A DNA stretch of 64,000 nucleotides from Congzhengia minquanensis (GCF_014384785.1 NZ_JACRSU010000001.1:1009545-1073544); one strand, 5' to 3'. Shown: positions 1-9,989, counted from the stretch's first letter. The notes: generated from the sequence alone by a model not told the origin. Made by a program: numbers and translations.

Positions 1-37
1 CTTGCTCAATCGTTATCATCTTATTTTCACACAGCAT

Positions 38-826
38 TTACACGTCACCCTCTCCTAATTCATTTCTACTAAATGCGGGGCTATAACCATACCTCCTCCG
101 ATAGCGCAGGCAAAAATAGCTTACGTCGTCAAATCCGCTTTGCCGGGCGCACTCCGCCACCTTCAGTTTCCCATTGCTTTTTAAAAGGGACTGTGCATGG
201 GAAAGGCGCATATCCATAATTTTTTCAAACGCCGTCATGTTCCAGCGAAGCTTTGCCATGCGGCAGAATTTCGATTTGGAAAAGCCTGTTATCTGCACCA
301 AATCGTCCAGCGTAATCTTTTCTGAAAAATTGCGGATCATGTAAAGCTCTGCTCTGTCCATTGCGGTTTCTTCCGTTGTCGCGTTGCTTCTGAAAAACTC
401 AATGATAATGCGGTAAATCATGGTAGACATTACGGTTTCCCGGTGCTTTCCAAAATATTCTACACTTAGCTCCTTTAAGAGTGCAAGAAAGTTTTCCATG
501 TCTGCCTGGCTGCACACCAAATAGCCGCGGACGCCAAAATGCTGGCGGATTGCGGCAAGCGCATCTCCCCGGAAGGTTACCCACGCCGTTTTAAACGCGC
601 CGCTAAAGCCACGATATGCGTGAGGCACATTATTTTCAAAATAAACGGCGCTTCCGGGCTTTAAGGAAAACCGCTTTCCCTCGCAGCAAAACACGCCCTC
701 GCCGCTTAAAACCAGCATAATTTGGTCAGAATCAAACCCATTTGGCCGAAATACTTCTTCCTGTTCGTGCTCACAGCAGATAGACGTAAAATAAAGCGGC
801 AGATTTGCAATGGACTGTGTTACCAT
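38..826 (-). CDS. AraC-family transcriptional regulator
   Basis: Probable sugar-responsive transcription regulator of 262 residues. The N-terminal half has the small beta-rich cupin pattern of AraC ligand domains (proline and glycine-rich turns near residues 25-75). The last 100 residues carry two helix-turn-helix segments, with the ITLDDLVQITGFSKSKFCR stretch as the first and the AECARQSGFDDVSYF stretch as the second. It is transcribed away from the GH42 beta-galactosidase gene with only about 130 bases between the two starts, so it most likely controls that gene. The start is the ATG at 826 with a weak GGGTGA upstream. The ligand is not deducible from sequence. Confidence 0.88.
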   Translation of the reverse strand: MVTQSIANLPLYFTSICCEHEQEEVFRPNGFDSDQIMLVLSGEGVFCCEGKRFSLKPGSAVYFENNVPHAYRGFSGAFKTAWVTFRGDALAAIRQHFGVRGYLVCSQADMENFLALLKELSVEYFGKHRETVMSTMIYRIIIEFFRSNATTEETAMDRAELYMIRNFSEKITLDDLVQITGFSKSKFCRMAKLRWNMTAFEKIMDMRLSHAQSLLKSNGKLKVAECARQSGFDDVSYFCLRYRRRYGYSPAFSRNELGEGDV

Positions 827-878
827 AAAACATCACCCAATGTGTAATATATTCATATTCAAAAACACCATTTTCATA

Positions 879-907
879 TTTACAAGGCTTTTATCGTGTT
901 CTATAAT
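879..907 (+). promoter_or_regulatory. Sigma-A promoter of the GH42 gene
   Basis: TTTACA at 879-884 and TATAAT at 902-907 are separated by exactly 17 bases and lie 48 bases before the GH42 start. An AraC-type operator would be expected just upstream, but no clear direct repeat was identified. Confidence 0.75.
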
Positions 908-954
908 AATATTGTAGCATGTTTTTTTTGAAAATCAAGAAGGAGCGACGAAAA

Positions 955-3021
955 ATGAATAAATTTAAACCGACTTTTCCCGATTATCCCCACTTTTTAC
1001 ACGGCGGGGACTACAACCCCGAACAGTGGCGGGACACGCCCGAAATTTGGGACGAGGACATGCGGCTGATGAAATTGGCAAACTGCAACGAAATGACCAT
1101 GGGTATTTTCTCCTGGGCGGAGCTTGAGCCGCAGGAAGGCGTGTTCGATTTTTCTGTTTTAGACACCTTAATGGATAAAATCTATCAAAACGGCGGGAGG
1201 GTAATTCTTGCCACGCCCTCCGGTGCGCGCCCCCACTGGCTGGCAGACAAATATCCTGAGGTGCTGCGCAAAAATGAGGATTTTGTGAACGAACATTTCC
1301 GCACAAGGCACAACCACTGCCCCTCCTCCCCGGTGTACCGTGAAAAGGTGCGCATCATAAACGAAACGCTTGCCCGGCGCTATGCCGGCCACCCGGCGCT
1401 AATCGGCTGGCACCTTTCCAACGAATATGGCGGCGCGTGCTACTGCGAACAATGCGCTGAAAAGTTCCGCGAATGGTTAAAACAAAAATATGGCTCCATT
1501 GAGGAGTTAAACCGCCGCTGGTGGACGCGGTTTTGGAGCCATCGCTGCGATTCATTCGAGCAAATTGAGCCGCCCATGCCAAGGGTTGGCGAAACATGCG
1601 TTCACGGCCTGAATTTAGACTGGAAACGGTTTGTCAGCGACATTACCGTTGATTTTATGAAAGCAGAAATTAAGGCGGTGCGCGCCTTTTCTGACAAACC
1701 CGTCACCACAAACTGCATGGGCTTTTACCAGGGGCTGAATTACCGCGACTTTGCAAAAGAACTGGACTTTTTCTCCAACGACACCTATCCCTTCTGGGGT
1801 GCGGGCACGAAGCAAACGGCAGAAGATATCGGCTTTCTTTCCGATTATTGCCGCGGCATGAAGCAGGGCCAGCCCTTTATCACCATGGAGAGCGCGCCGG
1901 GCATTAACATTGGCGGCATGAATTTTAAAAAGGTGAAATCAAACGGCCAGCAGCTGTTGGAGGCTGTGAAAATGGTTGCCCACGGTTCCGACTCTATTCT
2001 ATATTTTCAGTGGAGGAAAGGCCGCGGCGCGTGGGAAAAGTTTCACGGCGCGGTGGTTGACCACTACGGCAAGGAAGACACACGTGTTTTTCAAAACGTT
2101 TCTAAAGTGGGCGAAATTTTGCAAAAATTAGACGGCGTTGTTGGCACAGGCGTGAAAAGCGACGTAGCCATCACCTTTGACATGGAAACCCTGTGGGCGT
2201 TAAACGGCAGCGCGGCCACCGGCGGCTGGAGCGACGATTACAACGGATATCGGAAATGTGCCGCGGCATTTTACAATGCGTTTTATGAAAGCAACATTCC
2301 AACAGACGTAATTGGTTATGAAGACGATTTTTCAAAATATAAAGTTGTGGTGCTCACTGTGCCATACCTCATGACAAAATCCTTGGCGGATAAATTGAAA
2401 AACTATGTGAAAGGCGGCGGCATTCTCATTTCAACTTATCTTACCGCAGTTGCCGACAGCACAGACTTGTGCTATTTAGGCGGCGTTCCCGGGGCGGGCC
2501 TTTCTGATTTGTTCGGCCTCAGGGTAGACGAGGTGGACTCCTATCAAAATCCCAGCGTGGACGGGCTGCATCACAACTGCAAAAATGCCGTGTCCTACAG
2601 CGGTAAGACATATCCGCTTTCCGGTATTGCGGAAATTATCGTTCCCCAAACGGCACATGCCGTCGCACACTATACCGGCGATTTTTATGCAGGCACCGGC
2701 GCCCTGTTTGAAAACAGCTTTGGCGCCGGCAAGGCCTATTATATGGGATTTGAGCAGGAGGGAGAACTTCAGAAAGCTCTCGTTAAAGCATTGATTGCCG
2801 AACTTGGCTTAAATGCTCCTATGAATATAACGTGTGACAGCGGTGTATGCATCAGAAAACGGGAGGGCGACGGGGAAAATTATTATTTTGTTATAAACGA
2901 ATCGGACGAAGAAAAGAACATAACCCTCGACAAGACATATCGAAACGTGTTAACCGGAGAAGCTGTTTCCGGAAAGCAAACGCTTTCCGCCTGTGGATTT
3001 CTTATTTTAACAGACAGTTAA
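955..3021 (+). CDS. GH42 beta-galactosidase
   Basis: Hydrolyses terminal beta-galactosides, probably in the cytoplasm because no signal peptide is present. The 688-residue product has the GH42 order: TIM-barrel domain (about 1-380), a glutamine-amidotransferase-like trimerisation domain and a short C-terminal beta domain. The acid/base Glu lies in SNEYGG (about E157) and the nucleophile in ITMESAP (about E312). The cysteine cluster CYCEQC just after the first motif resembles the zinc site of this family. The start at 955 was chosen over an in-frame ATG 36 bases upstream because AAGGAG sits correctly before it. It is divergent from the AraC regulator and followed by a terminator shared with purL. 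Confidence 0.93.
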   Translation: MNKFKPTFPDYPHFLHGGDYNPEQWRDTPEIWDEDMRLMKLANCNEMTMGIFSWAELEPQEGVFDFSVLDTLMDKIYQNGGRVILATPSGARPHWLADKYPEVLRKNEDFVNEHFRTRHNHCPSSPVYREKVRIINETLARRYAGHPALIGWHLSNEYGGACYCEQCAEKFREWLKQKYGSIEELNRRWWTRFWSHRCDSFEQIEPPMPRVGETCVHGLNLDWKRFVSDITVDFMKAEIKAVRAFSDKPVTTNCMGFYQGLNYRDFAKELDFFSNDTYPFWGAGTKQTAEDIGFLSDYCRGMKQGQPFITMESAPGINIGGMNFKKVKSNGQQLLEAVKMVAHGSDSILYFQWRKGRGAWEKFHGAVVDHYGKEDTRVFQNVSKVGEILQKLDGVVGTGVKSDVAITFDMETLWALNGSAATGGWSDDYNGYRKCAAAFYNAFYESNIPTDVIGYEDDFSKYKVVVLTVPYLMTKSLADKLKNYVKGGGILISTYLTAVADSTDLCYLGGVPGAGLSDLFGLRVDEVDSYQNPSVDGLHHNCKNAVSYSGKTYPLSGIAEIIVPQTAHAVAHYTGDFYAGTGALFENSFGAGKAYYMGFEQEGELQKALVKALIAELGLNAPMNITCDSGVCIRKREGDGENYYFVINESDEEKNITLDKTYRNVLTGEAVSGKQTLSACGFLILTDS

Positions 3022-3051
3022 AAAAAGCACCCAATATTGGGTGCCTTTTTT
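3022..3051. terminator. Bidirectional terminator between GH42 and purL
   Basis: GCACCC-AATATT-GGGTGC (3027-3044) forms a perfect hairpin, with A-runs on its left and T-runs on its right. It can end transcription of the beta-galactosidase gene and of the purine operon, which converge here. Confidence 0.9.
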
Positions 3052-3056
3052 CTTGA

Positions 3057-6000
3057 TTATTTAAAATATTCAACTGCAGCTTCAAACATACCCATATCAA
3101 ACTTGCCCGGAACGTTTTTGTAAAGCCCGTTTCCAATTCGTTCAGAGTGCCCCATTTTACCGAACACTCTTCCGTCGGGGGAGGTAATTCCCTCAATGGC
3201 AAGAACGGAGCCGTTGGGGTTAAACAAAATATCCGTGGTGGCGTTGCCGTCTAAGTCAACATACTGGGTTGCAATCTGTCCGTTTGCAATCATTTTCTGC
3301 AAAACCTCATCGCTTGCGATGAACCTGCCTTCGCCGTGAGAAATTGGCACAGTATAAACGTCGCCCACATTGGTTTTCGATAGCCACGGGGACTTATTCG
3401 ACGCAATTCTCGTGCGCACCAGTCTGGACTGGTGGCGGCCAATGGTGTTATATGTTAATGTGGGGCAGGTTTCGTCTGTGTCTATAATTTCGCCGAACGG
3501 CACCAGTCCCAGCTTAATAAGCGCCTGAAACCCGTTGCAAATGCCGCAAATCAGGCCGTCGCGCTGGTTTAACAGGTTGCTTATTTCCTGCTTAATGACC
3601 GCATTTCTCATAAACGCAGTGATGAATTTGCCCGAACCGTCTGGCTCGTCGCCGCCGGAAAATCCGCCGGGAACAAACATAATTTGTGAGGTCGACAGTT
3701 TCTTCGCAAAAGCATCGGTAGATTCCGACACCGCCTGAGGCGTTAAGTTTTTAATCACAAAAATGTCGGCCTCTGCACCTGCGGTTTCCAATGCCTTTGC
3801 CGTGTCATACTCACAGTTGGTGCCCGGGAACACCGGAATTAAAACTTTTGGTCTTGCCATTTTTATTTTAGGCGACACTCTGTTTTCCGCCATATAAGAA
3901 ATGTTGTCGAGCTGTTCTGCTTTCCCATCTGTTTGGCTGGGGAAAATAGGCTCTAAGGTCTCCTCATAGCTTTTTAAAAGCTCTGCGCCGGAAACGGTTT
4001 CGTTTTTTAACTGAATTTCAAACGCGTCTATTGTTTCGCCAAGCACTTCGCCTACAGAGACAGCCCCATCAAGCTCTAAAACAAACGCGCCGTAACAGTA
4101 GGAGAAAATGTCTTCTAATGTCACGCTGTCTGCAAACCGAAACCCTATGGAGTTGCCCAAACACATTTTCAGCACCGCTTCTGCAACGCCGCCCAAGCCC
4201 GGGGTGTAGGCCGCTTTCACGCTGCCCTGCCGCACAAGCTCCGACACCGTTTCATAAATTGCTTTTACGCTGGCGGCCTTCGGCAGGCCGTTTTCGTCAT
4301 AGTCCGGCTTGAGCAGCGCCACTTTGTGGCCCGCTGCCTTAAATTCCGGCGAAATAATATTGTTTGTGCTTTCCGTTGTTACTGCAAACGAAACCAGTGT
4401 GGGCGGAACGTCAATGTCCTCAAAGCTTCCGCTCATGGAATCCTTTCCGCCAATGGCCGCAATTTCAAAATCGAGCTGGGCACGGAATGCGCCCAACAGC
4501 GCCGCAAGGGGCTTGCCCCAGCGTTTTTGGTCCTTCATCGGCTTTTCAAAATATTCCTGGAATGTAAGATAAACATCGCTAAACGAAGCACCTGTGGCAA
4601 TGAGCTTGGAAACTGACTCAACCACTGCAAGATACGCGCCGTGGTATGGGCTCTTTTCCGAAATAAACGGATTATAGCCCCACGCCATCAGCGAGCATGT
4701 ATCTGTGTGGCCATGCTCTACCGCCACCTTGTGCACCATGGCCTGAATGGGCGTGAGCTGCCTTTTGCCGCCAAAGGGCATTAAAACGGTGTTAGCACCG
4801 ATTGTGGAGTCGAACCGCTCAGAAAGCCCGCGCTTTGAGCAGATGTTTAAATCCCCCGACAAGGCCAGCAGACTTTCAGAGAATCCGTCCTTGATATAAT
4901 TTGTCTGATATGATTTTGGTGCAGCAGGCTCAATGTCAATGTGCTTTTCCGCGCCGTTGGAATTTAAAAATTCCCTGGATATATCAATTATTTTTTTACC
5001 GTTCCAGTTTAACACCAGCCTGGGTTCTGCCGTTACATATGCAACCTGGGTCGCTTCTAAATTTTCTTTTTCTGCAAGGGCAATAAAACGGGAAACGTCT
5101 TCTTTTGCAACTACAACCGCCATTCTCTCCTGAGATTCGCTGATGGCAAGCTCCGTGCCGTCTAACCCCTCATACTTTTTAGGCACCTTGTTTAGGTCAA
5201 CACAAATACCGTCTGCCAGTTCGCCGATGGCAACCGAAACGCCGCCGGCGCCAAAGTCGTTGCAGCGTTTAATGAGCAGGGACGCCTCTTTGTTTCGGAA
5301 CAGACGCTGAAGCTTGCGTTCTTCCGGCGCGTTGCCCTTTTGCACCTCTGCGCCGCAGCTTTCCAGCGACTGCACATTGTGAGATTTTGATGAACCTGTC
5401 GCACCGCCGCAGCCGTCGCGTCCAGTTCTGCCGCCCAGCAGAATAATGCAGTCCCCTGGCACGGGGCACTCGCGGCGGACATTTTCAGCCGGTGCCGCGC
5501 CAACCACCGCACCAATTTCCATTCGTTTTGCCACATAGCCGTCGTGATAAATTTCGTCCACTTGTCCGGTTGCAAGCCCAATCTGGTTGCCGTAGGAGCT
5601 ATACCCCGCCGCAGCAGTGGTTACAATTTTACGCTGGGGCAGCTTTCCCTCAATGGTTTCTTTTACAGGCTTTAACGGATTTGCCGCGCCCGTTACGCGC
5701 ATGGCGCTGTAAACATAGCTGCGGCCGGAAAGCGGGTCACGGATTGCGCCGCCAATGCAGGTGGCCGCGCCGCCAAAGGGTTCAATTTCCGTGGGGTGGT
5801 TATGGGTTTCGTTCTTAAACAATAACAGCCACTTTTCTGTTTTGCCGTTCACGTTCACGTCCATTTTCACTGTGCAGGCGTTAATTTCTTCCGACTCGTC
5901 CAGCTGCTCCAGTTTGCCCTGCTTTTTTAAATATTTCACCGCAAGAGTGGCAATGTCCATCAAATTAACGGGTTTTGTTCTGCCCAGTTCTTTTCTGACG

Positions 6001-6749
6001 TTTAAATATTGATTATATGTATCCTCTAACAGCTTATCATGAAACTTTACGCTGTCAATCGTGGTTAAAAACGTGGTGTGGCGGCAGTGATCCGACCAAT
6101 AGGTGTCAATCATTTTAATTTCCGTAATGGTGGGGTCGCGGTGTTCGCCGCTGAAATAGCTTTGGCAGAACTTGATGTCGTCTAAGTCCATCGCCAGGCC
6201 GTTTTCGGCCATAAAGTCTGAAAGCTCTGTTTCGTTAAAATTGCAAAAGCCGGAAATTACGCTTACTTCGGTGGGAATATCATAGTTCGCGGCCAGCGTT
6301 TCCGGCTTTTTGAAAGAAGCTTCGCGGCTTTCCACCGGGTTGATTACATATTTTTTTACCGCGCTAACATCTTCGGCGGAAAGGTTGCCATATAAAAGAT
6401 AAACCTTCGCCGTGCGGATTAAGGGACGTTCCTTTTGCGAAATCAGCTGAATGCACTGCGCCGCAGAGTCCGCCCGCTGGTCGAACTGTCCCGGCAGGAA
6501 TTCCACTGCAAAGGAAACATCTGCATCGTTATCTAAATCGTTTGTCACAACGTCTAACTGCGGCTCGGAAAACACCGTGCTTTTGCAGTATTCAAACAAA
6601 TCTTCTTCAATGTTTTCCACATCATAACGATTTAAAATCCGCACCTTTTCAATGCCTTTTATTAAAAGAAGCTTCTTTAAATCGTCACGCAGTGTGTTGG
6701 CCTCATGGGCAAGAGCTTCCTTTTTTTCCACATAAATTCTATATACCAT
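3057..6749 (-). CDS. purL: Formylglycinamidine ribonucleotide synthase, single-chain
   Basis: Converts FGAR, ATP and glutamine to FGAM, the fourth step of IMP synthesis. The 1230-residue protein combines the N-terminal linker, two AIRS-type ATPase repeats and a C-terminal class I glutaminase domain in one chain, so no separate purQ or purS is needed. The glutaminase nucleophile is Cys1071 in GICNGFQ, with His1201 and Glu1203 in GHSER completing the triad. Ammonia-side motifs such as THNHPTEIEPFGGAAT and GGKDSMSG are present. It is the last gene of the operon. Its ribosome-binding site GGAGG lies inside the 3' end of purD, and only two bases separate the genes, so translation is likely coupled. 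Confidence 0.97.
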   Translation of the reverse strand: MVYRIYVEKKEALAHEANTLRDDLKKLLLIKGIEKVRILNRYDVENIEEDLFEYCKSTVFSEPQLDVVTNDLDNDADVSFAVEFLPGQFDQRADSAAQCIQLISQKERPLIRTAKVYLLYGNLSAEDVSAVKKYVINPVESREASFKKPETLAANYDIPTEVSVISGFCNFNETELSDFMAENGLAMDLDDIKFCQSYFSGEHRDPTITEIKMIDTYWSDHCRHTTFLTTIDSVKFHDKLLEDTYNQYLNVRKELGRTKPVNLMDIATLAVKYLKKQGKLEQLDESEEINACTVKMDVNVNGKTEKWLLLFKNETHNHPTEIEPFGGAATCIGGAIRDPLSGRSYVYSAMRVTGAANPLKPVKETIEGKLPQRKIVTTAAAGYSSYGNQIGLATGQVDEIYHDGYVAKRMEIGAVVGAAPAENVRRECPVPGDCIILLGGRTGRDGCGGATGSSKSHNVQSLESCGAEVQKGNAPEERKLQRLFRNKEASLLIKRCNDFGAGGVSVAIGELADGICVDLNKVPKKYEGLDGTELAISESQERMAVVVAKEDVSRFIALAEKENLEATQVAYVTAEPRLVLNWNGKKIIDISREFLNSNGAEKHIDIEPAAPKSYQTNYIKDGFSESLLALSGDLNICSKRGLSERFDSTIGANTVLMPFGGKRQLTPIQAMVHKVAVEHGHTDTCSLMAWGYNPFISEKSPYHGAYLAVVESVSKLIATGASFSDVYLTFQEYFEKPMKDQKRWGKPLAALLGAFRAQLDFEIAAIGGKDSMSGSFEDIDVPPTLVSFAVTTESTNNIISPEFKAAGHKVALLKPDYDENGLPKAASVKAIYETVSELVRQGSVKAAYTPGLGGVAEAVLKMCLGNSIGFRFADSVTLEDIFSYCYGAFVLELDGAVSVGEVLGETIDAFEIQLKNETVSGAELLKSYEETLEPIFPSQTDGKAEQLDNISYMAENRVSPKIKMARPKVLIPVFPGTNCEYDTAKALETAGAEADIFVIKNLTPQAVSESTDAFAKKLSTSQIMFVPGGFSGGDEPDGSGKFITAFMRNAVIKQEISNLLNQRDGLICGICNGFQALIKLGLVPFGEIIDTDETCPTLTYNTIGRHQSRLVRTRIASNKSPWLSKTNVGDVYTVPISHGEGRFIASDEVLQKMIANGQIATQYVDLDGNATTDILFNPNGSVLAIEGITSPDGRVFGKMGHSERIGNGLYKNVPGKFDMGMFEAAVEYFK

Positions 6750-6751
6750 TT

Positions 6752-8005
6752 TTATACCTCCAACGCCTTTTTCCCAATGTCGCGTCTGAAATAAGCATTT
6801 TCAAACTGCACCGTTTCGGCTAATGCATAGGCTTTGTCAATTGCGGGTTTTAGGCTTTCTGCCACGGCGGTAACGCCCAGTACCCGTCCGCCGGATGTTA
6901 CGAGCTTTCCGTCCTCTATCGCCGCACCGGCAACATAAATTAGCTCCCCCTCCGGCATGGTAATTTCAAAGCCTTTTTCGTAATGGCCGGGGTATCCGTC
7001 TGAGGCCAAAATCACACAGCACGCCGCGCCATCTGAAAATTCAACGTCACAGTTTGAAAGTGTTCCTTCCCGCACACTTTTCATAATTTTTAGCAAGTCG
7101 CTTTTTAAAAGGGGCAGCACCACCTGGGTTTCCGGGTCGCCGAACCGGCAGTTATATTCAATTACCTTCGGCCCGTCCGGGGTCAGCATTAGGCCAAAAT
7201 ATAAACAGCCGCGGAACGTTCTGCCCTCTTTGTTCATGGCTTCAATGGTGGGAAGAAAAATTGTTTTCATGCAGAGGTCGGCAACCTCTTTGGTGTAATA
7301 AGGATTGGGCGCAACCGTGCCCATTCCGCCTGTGTTTAAACCCTTATCGCCGTCCTTGGCGCGTTTGTGGTCCATGGAAGACGCCATGGGCACAACGGTT
7401 TTTCCGTCTGTAAACGACAGCACCGAAACCTCGGGGCCGGTTAAAAATTCTTCAATTACAATGTTAGAGCCGCTTTCGCCGAACACCTTGTCCTCCATCA
7501 TAGACCGAACCGCCGCTTTCGCGTCATCCCTTGTTTCCGCAATGATAACGCCTTTTCCCAGTGCAAGGCCGTCTGCCTTAATAACGGTGGGGATTGGCGC
7601 AGTGTCTAAATAACGAAGGGCCGCGTCCACGTCTGAAAACACCTCATATGCCGCCGTGGGAATATGATATTTTTTCATCAGATTTTTTGCAAACACCTTG
7701 CTCCCCTCAATGATGGCCGCCTTAGCCTCCGGTCCGAAGCAGGGCACGCCGGCTTTTTCCAGTTCGTCCACCGCGCCTAAAACCAGCGGGTCGTCAGGGG
7801 CAACAACCGCAAACTCTATTTTTTCCTGTTTTGCAAAGGCCACAATTTTGTCAATCTCTTTTGCGCCGATGTCTACACACGTTGCATCTTTTGCAATTCC
7901 GCCGTTTCCGGGAAGGGCAAAAATTTCTGTTACCGCGTCGCTCTCGGCCAGTTTTTTTATAATGGCGTGCTCTCTGCCGCCGCCGCCAACTACCATAACT
8001 TTCAT
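6752..8005 (-). CDS. purD: Phosphoribosylamine-glycine ligase (GARS)
   Basis: ATP-dependent ligation of glycine to phosphoribosylamine, the second step of purine synthesis. The 417 residues follow the usual order: N-domain beginning MKVMVVGGGGREHAI, ATP-grasp domain with KADGLALGKGV and the metal-binding stretch YNCRFGDPETQ, and the C-terminal domain. Length is normal for the family. Start ATG has AAGGCGG upstream. It lies between the AICAR transformylase gene and purL in a continuous minus-strand operon. Confidence 0.97.
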   Translation of the reverse strand: MKVMVVGGGGREHAIIKKLAESDAVTEIFALPGNGGIAKDATCVDIGAKEIDKIVAFAKQEKIEFAVVAPDDPLVLGAVDELEKAGVPCFGPEAKAAIIEGSKVFAKNLMKKYHIPTAAYEVFSDVDAALRYLDTAPIPTVIKADGLALGKGVIIAETRDDAKAAVRSMMEDKVFGESGSNIVIEEFLTGPEVSVLSFTDGKTVVPMASSMDHKRAKDGDKGLNTGGMGTVAPNPYYTKEVADLCMKTIFLPTIEAMNKEGRTFRGCLYFGLMLTPDGPKVIEYNCRFGDPETQVVLPLLKSDLLKIMKSVREGTLSNCDVEFSDGAACCVILASDGYPGHYEKGFEITMPEGELIYVAGAAIEDGKLVTSGGRVLGVTAVAESLKPAIDKAYALAETVQFENAYFRRDIGKKALEV

Positions 8006-8034
8006 GGATTTTCCGCCTTTCTATATGCAAGATG

Positions 8035-8065
8035 AAGTCACCCCGCTTAGTTCGCGAAGTGACTT
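8035..8065. other. Intergenic hairpin between purH and purD
   Basis: AAGTCAC (8035-8041) and GTGACTT (8059-8065) are exact inverted arms, with a smaller CGC/GCG pair inside the loop. A T-rich run follows on the plus strand only, so it does not look like a terminator for the purine operon. It may stabilise or process the mRNA between the two cistrons; that role is inference. Confidence 0.5.
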
Positions 8066-8071
8066 TATTTT

Positions 8072-9256
8072 TTAATGGTGGAACAGCCTCATGCCTGTAA
8101 ACGCCATTGCCATGTTATATTTGTTGCAAACCTCAATGACGTTATCGTCCCGGATGGAGCCGCCTGGTTCAGCAATGTAAGTTACGCCGCTTTTTGCAGC
8201 GCGCTCAATGTTGTCGCCAAAGGGGAAAAAGGCATCGCTGCCCAATGCCACGCCGCTGATGGTGGAAAGATAGGCTCTTTTTTCTTCTTTCGTAAACACT
8301 TCGGGCTTGTGGCTGAACAAGTGCTCCCAATTGCCGTCGGTTAACAAATCCTCATAGTCATCTGAAATGTAAACGTCGATGGCGTTATCCCTGTCAGGGC
8401 GTTTCACGCCGGGCAAAAACGGAAGGTTTAAAACCTTATCGTGCTGCCGCAGATGCCAGTTGTCGGCCTTCGAGCCGGCCAGGCGCGTGCAGTGAATTCT
8501 AGACTGCTGCCCCGCCCCAACGCCAATCGCCTGGCCTTGCGCTGCAAAGCACACAGAATTGGACTGGGTGTATTTCAGCGTTATCAGCGATATAATCAAA
8601 TCCCGCACGGCATCTTCCGGCATATTTTTGTTCTCCGTAACAATATTCTCTAATAACGTACGGTCAATTTTAAATTCGTTTCTTCCCTGCTCAAAGGTTA
8701 TGCCATAAACCTGTTTGCGCTCAACGGGATCGGGTTTAAAGCCGGGATCAATTTGAATGATATTATAATTCCCTTTTCGTTTTCCTTTTAATATTTCCAA
8801 CGCCTCCGGCTCGTAGCCCGGCGCGATAATTCCATCCGATACTTCTCGCGCTATCAGTTTTGCTGTTGTGACGTCACACACGTCGCTCAATGCAATAAAA
8901 TCGCCGAAAGAGGACATTCTGTCTGTTCCTCTTGCCCGCGCATAGGCTGTTGCCAGGGGGGAATCGTCAAGCCCCTCCACATCGTCTACAAAGCAGGCCT
9001 TTTTTAGTTTTTCCGGCATTTTTATACCGACTGCCGCAGAGGTGGGGCTCACATGCTTAAATGATGTTGCCGCACACATACCTGTAGCTTCTTTAATTTC
9101 TTTAACCAGCTGCCAGCTGTTAAACGCATCTAAAAAATTAATATATCCCGGCCGGCCGCTTAAAATTTCAATGGGCAGCTCGCTTCCATCTTGCATAAAA
9201 ATTTTGGCCGGCTTCTGGTTGGGGTTACAGCCGTATTTTAATTCAAATTCTTTCAA
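8072..9256 (-). CDS. purH: AICAR transformylase, stand-alone
   Basis: Formylates AICAR to FAICAR with 10-formyl-THF. The 394 residues correspond to the transformylase part of PurH only: the opening KYGCNPNQKPA, the catalytic-region SFKHVSPTSAAVG, and AQGQAIGVGAGQQSR near residue 240 are recognisable. The usual N-terminal IMP cyclohydrolase domain is absent, and the next upstream gene supplies a PurO-type cyclohydrolase. The start is a TTG at 9256, chosen because a perfect AGGAGG (9265-9270) lies eight bases upstream and no ATG fits the alignment. Operon spacing to the upstream gene is 13 bases. Confidence 0.93.
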   Translation of the reverse strand: MKEFELKYGCNPNQKPAKIFMQDGSELPIEILSGRPGYINFLDAFNSWQLVKEIKEATGMCAATSFKHVSPTSAAVGIKMPEKLKKACFVDDVEGLDDSPLATAYARARGTDRMSSFGDFIALSDVCDVTTAKLIAREVSDGIIAPGYEPEALEILKGKRKGNYNIIQIDPGFKPDPVERKQVYGITFEQGRNEFKIDRTLLENIVTENKNMPEDAVRDLIISLITLKYTQSNSVCFAAQGQAIGVGAGQQSRIHCTRLAGSKADNWHLRQHDKVLNLPFLPGVKRPDRDNAIDVYISDDYEDLLTDGNWEHLFSHKPEVFTKEEKRAYLSTISGVALGSDAFFPFGDNIERAAKSGVTYIAEPGGSIRDDNVIEVCNKYNMAMAFTGMRLFHH

Positions 9257-9269
9257 TTTTGCTGCCTCC

Positions 9270-9989
9270 TTAACTGTTTTTGTTGATTAACCGGTTTTCG
9301 GTTTTCCCGGTTTCAATGTCTATGTAACGCACATAAAGAGAAATTTTGTTTTCCTCATTTAAATTGCTCCAGAGGCTGTTTGTCAGCTCGTCAATGCTGT
9401 CGGGAATTTCCACCCGCTCCGGCTCACCGCAGAACGTAGGAATGGGCGTTCCGTCGCACATGTAGGTGTGGATAAAATGGCCCAATCCATCGTCCGGTTC
9501 ATAAGAAAAGGTAAACCGGTTGCAGCCTGCGCCGTCAGGCGTGCTGCTTTTTAAAATGCTCATTTCATAGGTAAACTCGCCCTCTTCAATCGTCACCATT
9601 CCGCTGATTCGGGGCGTAAAATTGGGGCAGTCCGGCTCAAACTCACGAACTTCCAATGCTTCCGAAAACCGTGCGCCCTGGGCCAGAAAGTCGTAAATGG
9701 TGTCTGTCTGGTCGCCGTTTGTAACAATGGTGTGGTTGTCGCAAACGCGGATCGGGGAATAGATGATTAACGACGGATCCTCCACTTTCGATTCGTCAAA
9801 CGGATAAATGGTTACGCTGTCGCCTTCTTCGCGAAAAATGCGGTTGCGGCTGTTTTCGCTTCTGCCCATAATAAAATATGCAATTGCGGCTTTTTTCCCG
9901 TCTTTGCTTTTTCCAATTACAATGCCGCGGCCCACATAGGTGTTGTCGCGGATTAGCTCACCGATGTTGTTAATTTTATAAATGTTCAT
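9270..9989 (-). CDS. purO: IMP cyclohydrolase, PurO-like
   Basis: Proposed to close the FAICAR ring to IMP. The 239-residue protein begins with the pattern TYVGRGIVIGKSKDGKKA followed by MGRSENSRNR, which resembles the archaeal PurO / IMP_cyclohyd family rather than the PurH cyclohydrolase domain. Position supports this: it sits between purN and a transformylase that lacks its own cyclohydrolase. Its ATG overlaps the purN stop codon by four bases (ATGA), and an AAAGGA lies upstream, so the longer in-frame ATG at 10058 was rejected. Family assignment is by recognition, not by search. Confidence 0.85.
   Translation of the reverse strand: MNIYKINNIGELIRDNTYVGRGIVIGKSKDGKKAAIAYFIMGRSENSRNRIFREEGDSVTIYPFDESKVEDPSLIIYSPIRVCDNHTIVTNGDQTDTIYDFLAQGARFSEALEVREFEPDCPNFTPRISGMVTIEEGEFTYEMSILKSSTPDGAGCNRFTFSYEPDDGLGHFIHTYMCDGTPIPTFCGEPERVEIPDSIDELTNSLWSNLNEENKISLYVRYIDIETGKTENRLINKNS

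Noticed and set aside
4031..4616. Plus-strand open frames opposite purL
   Set aside because: They are mirror frames of a strongly coding gene with no ribosome-binding sites or recognisable motifs.
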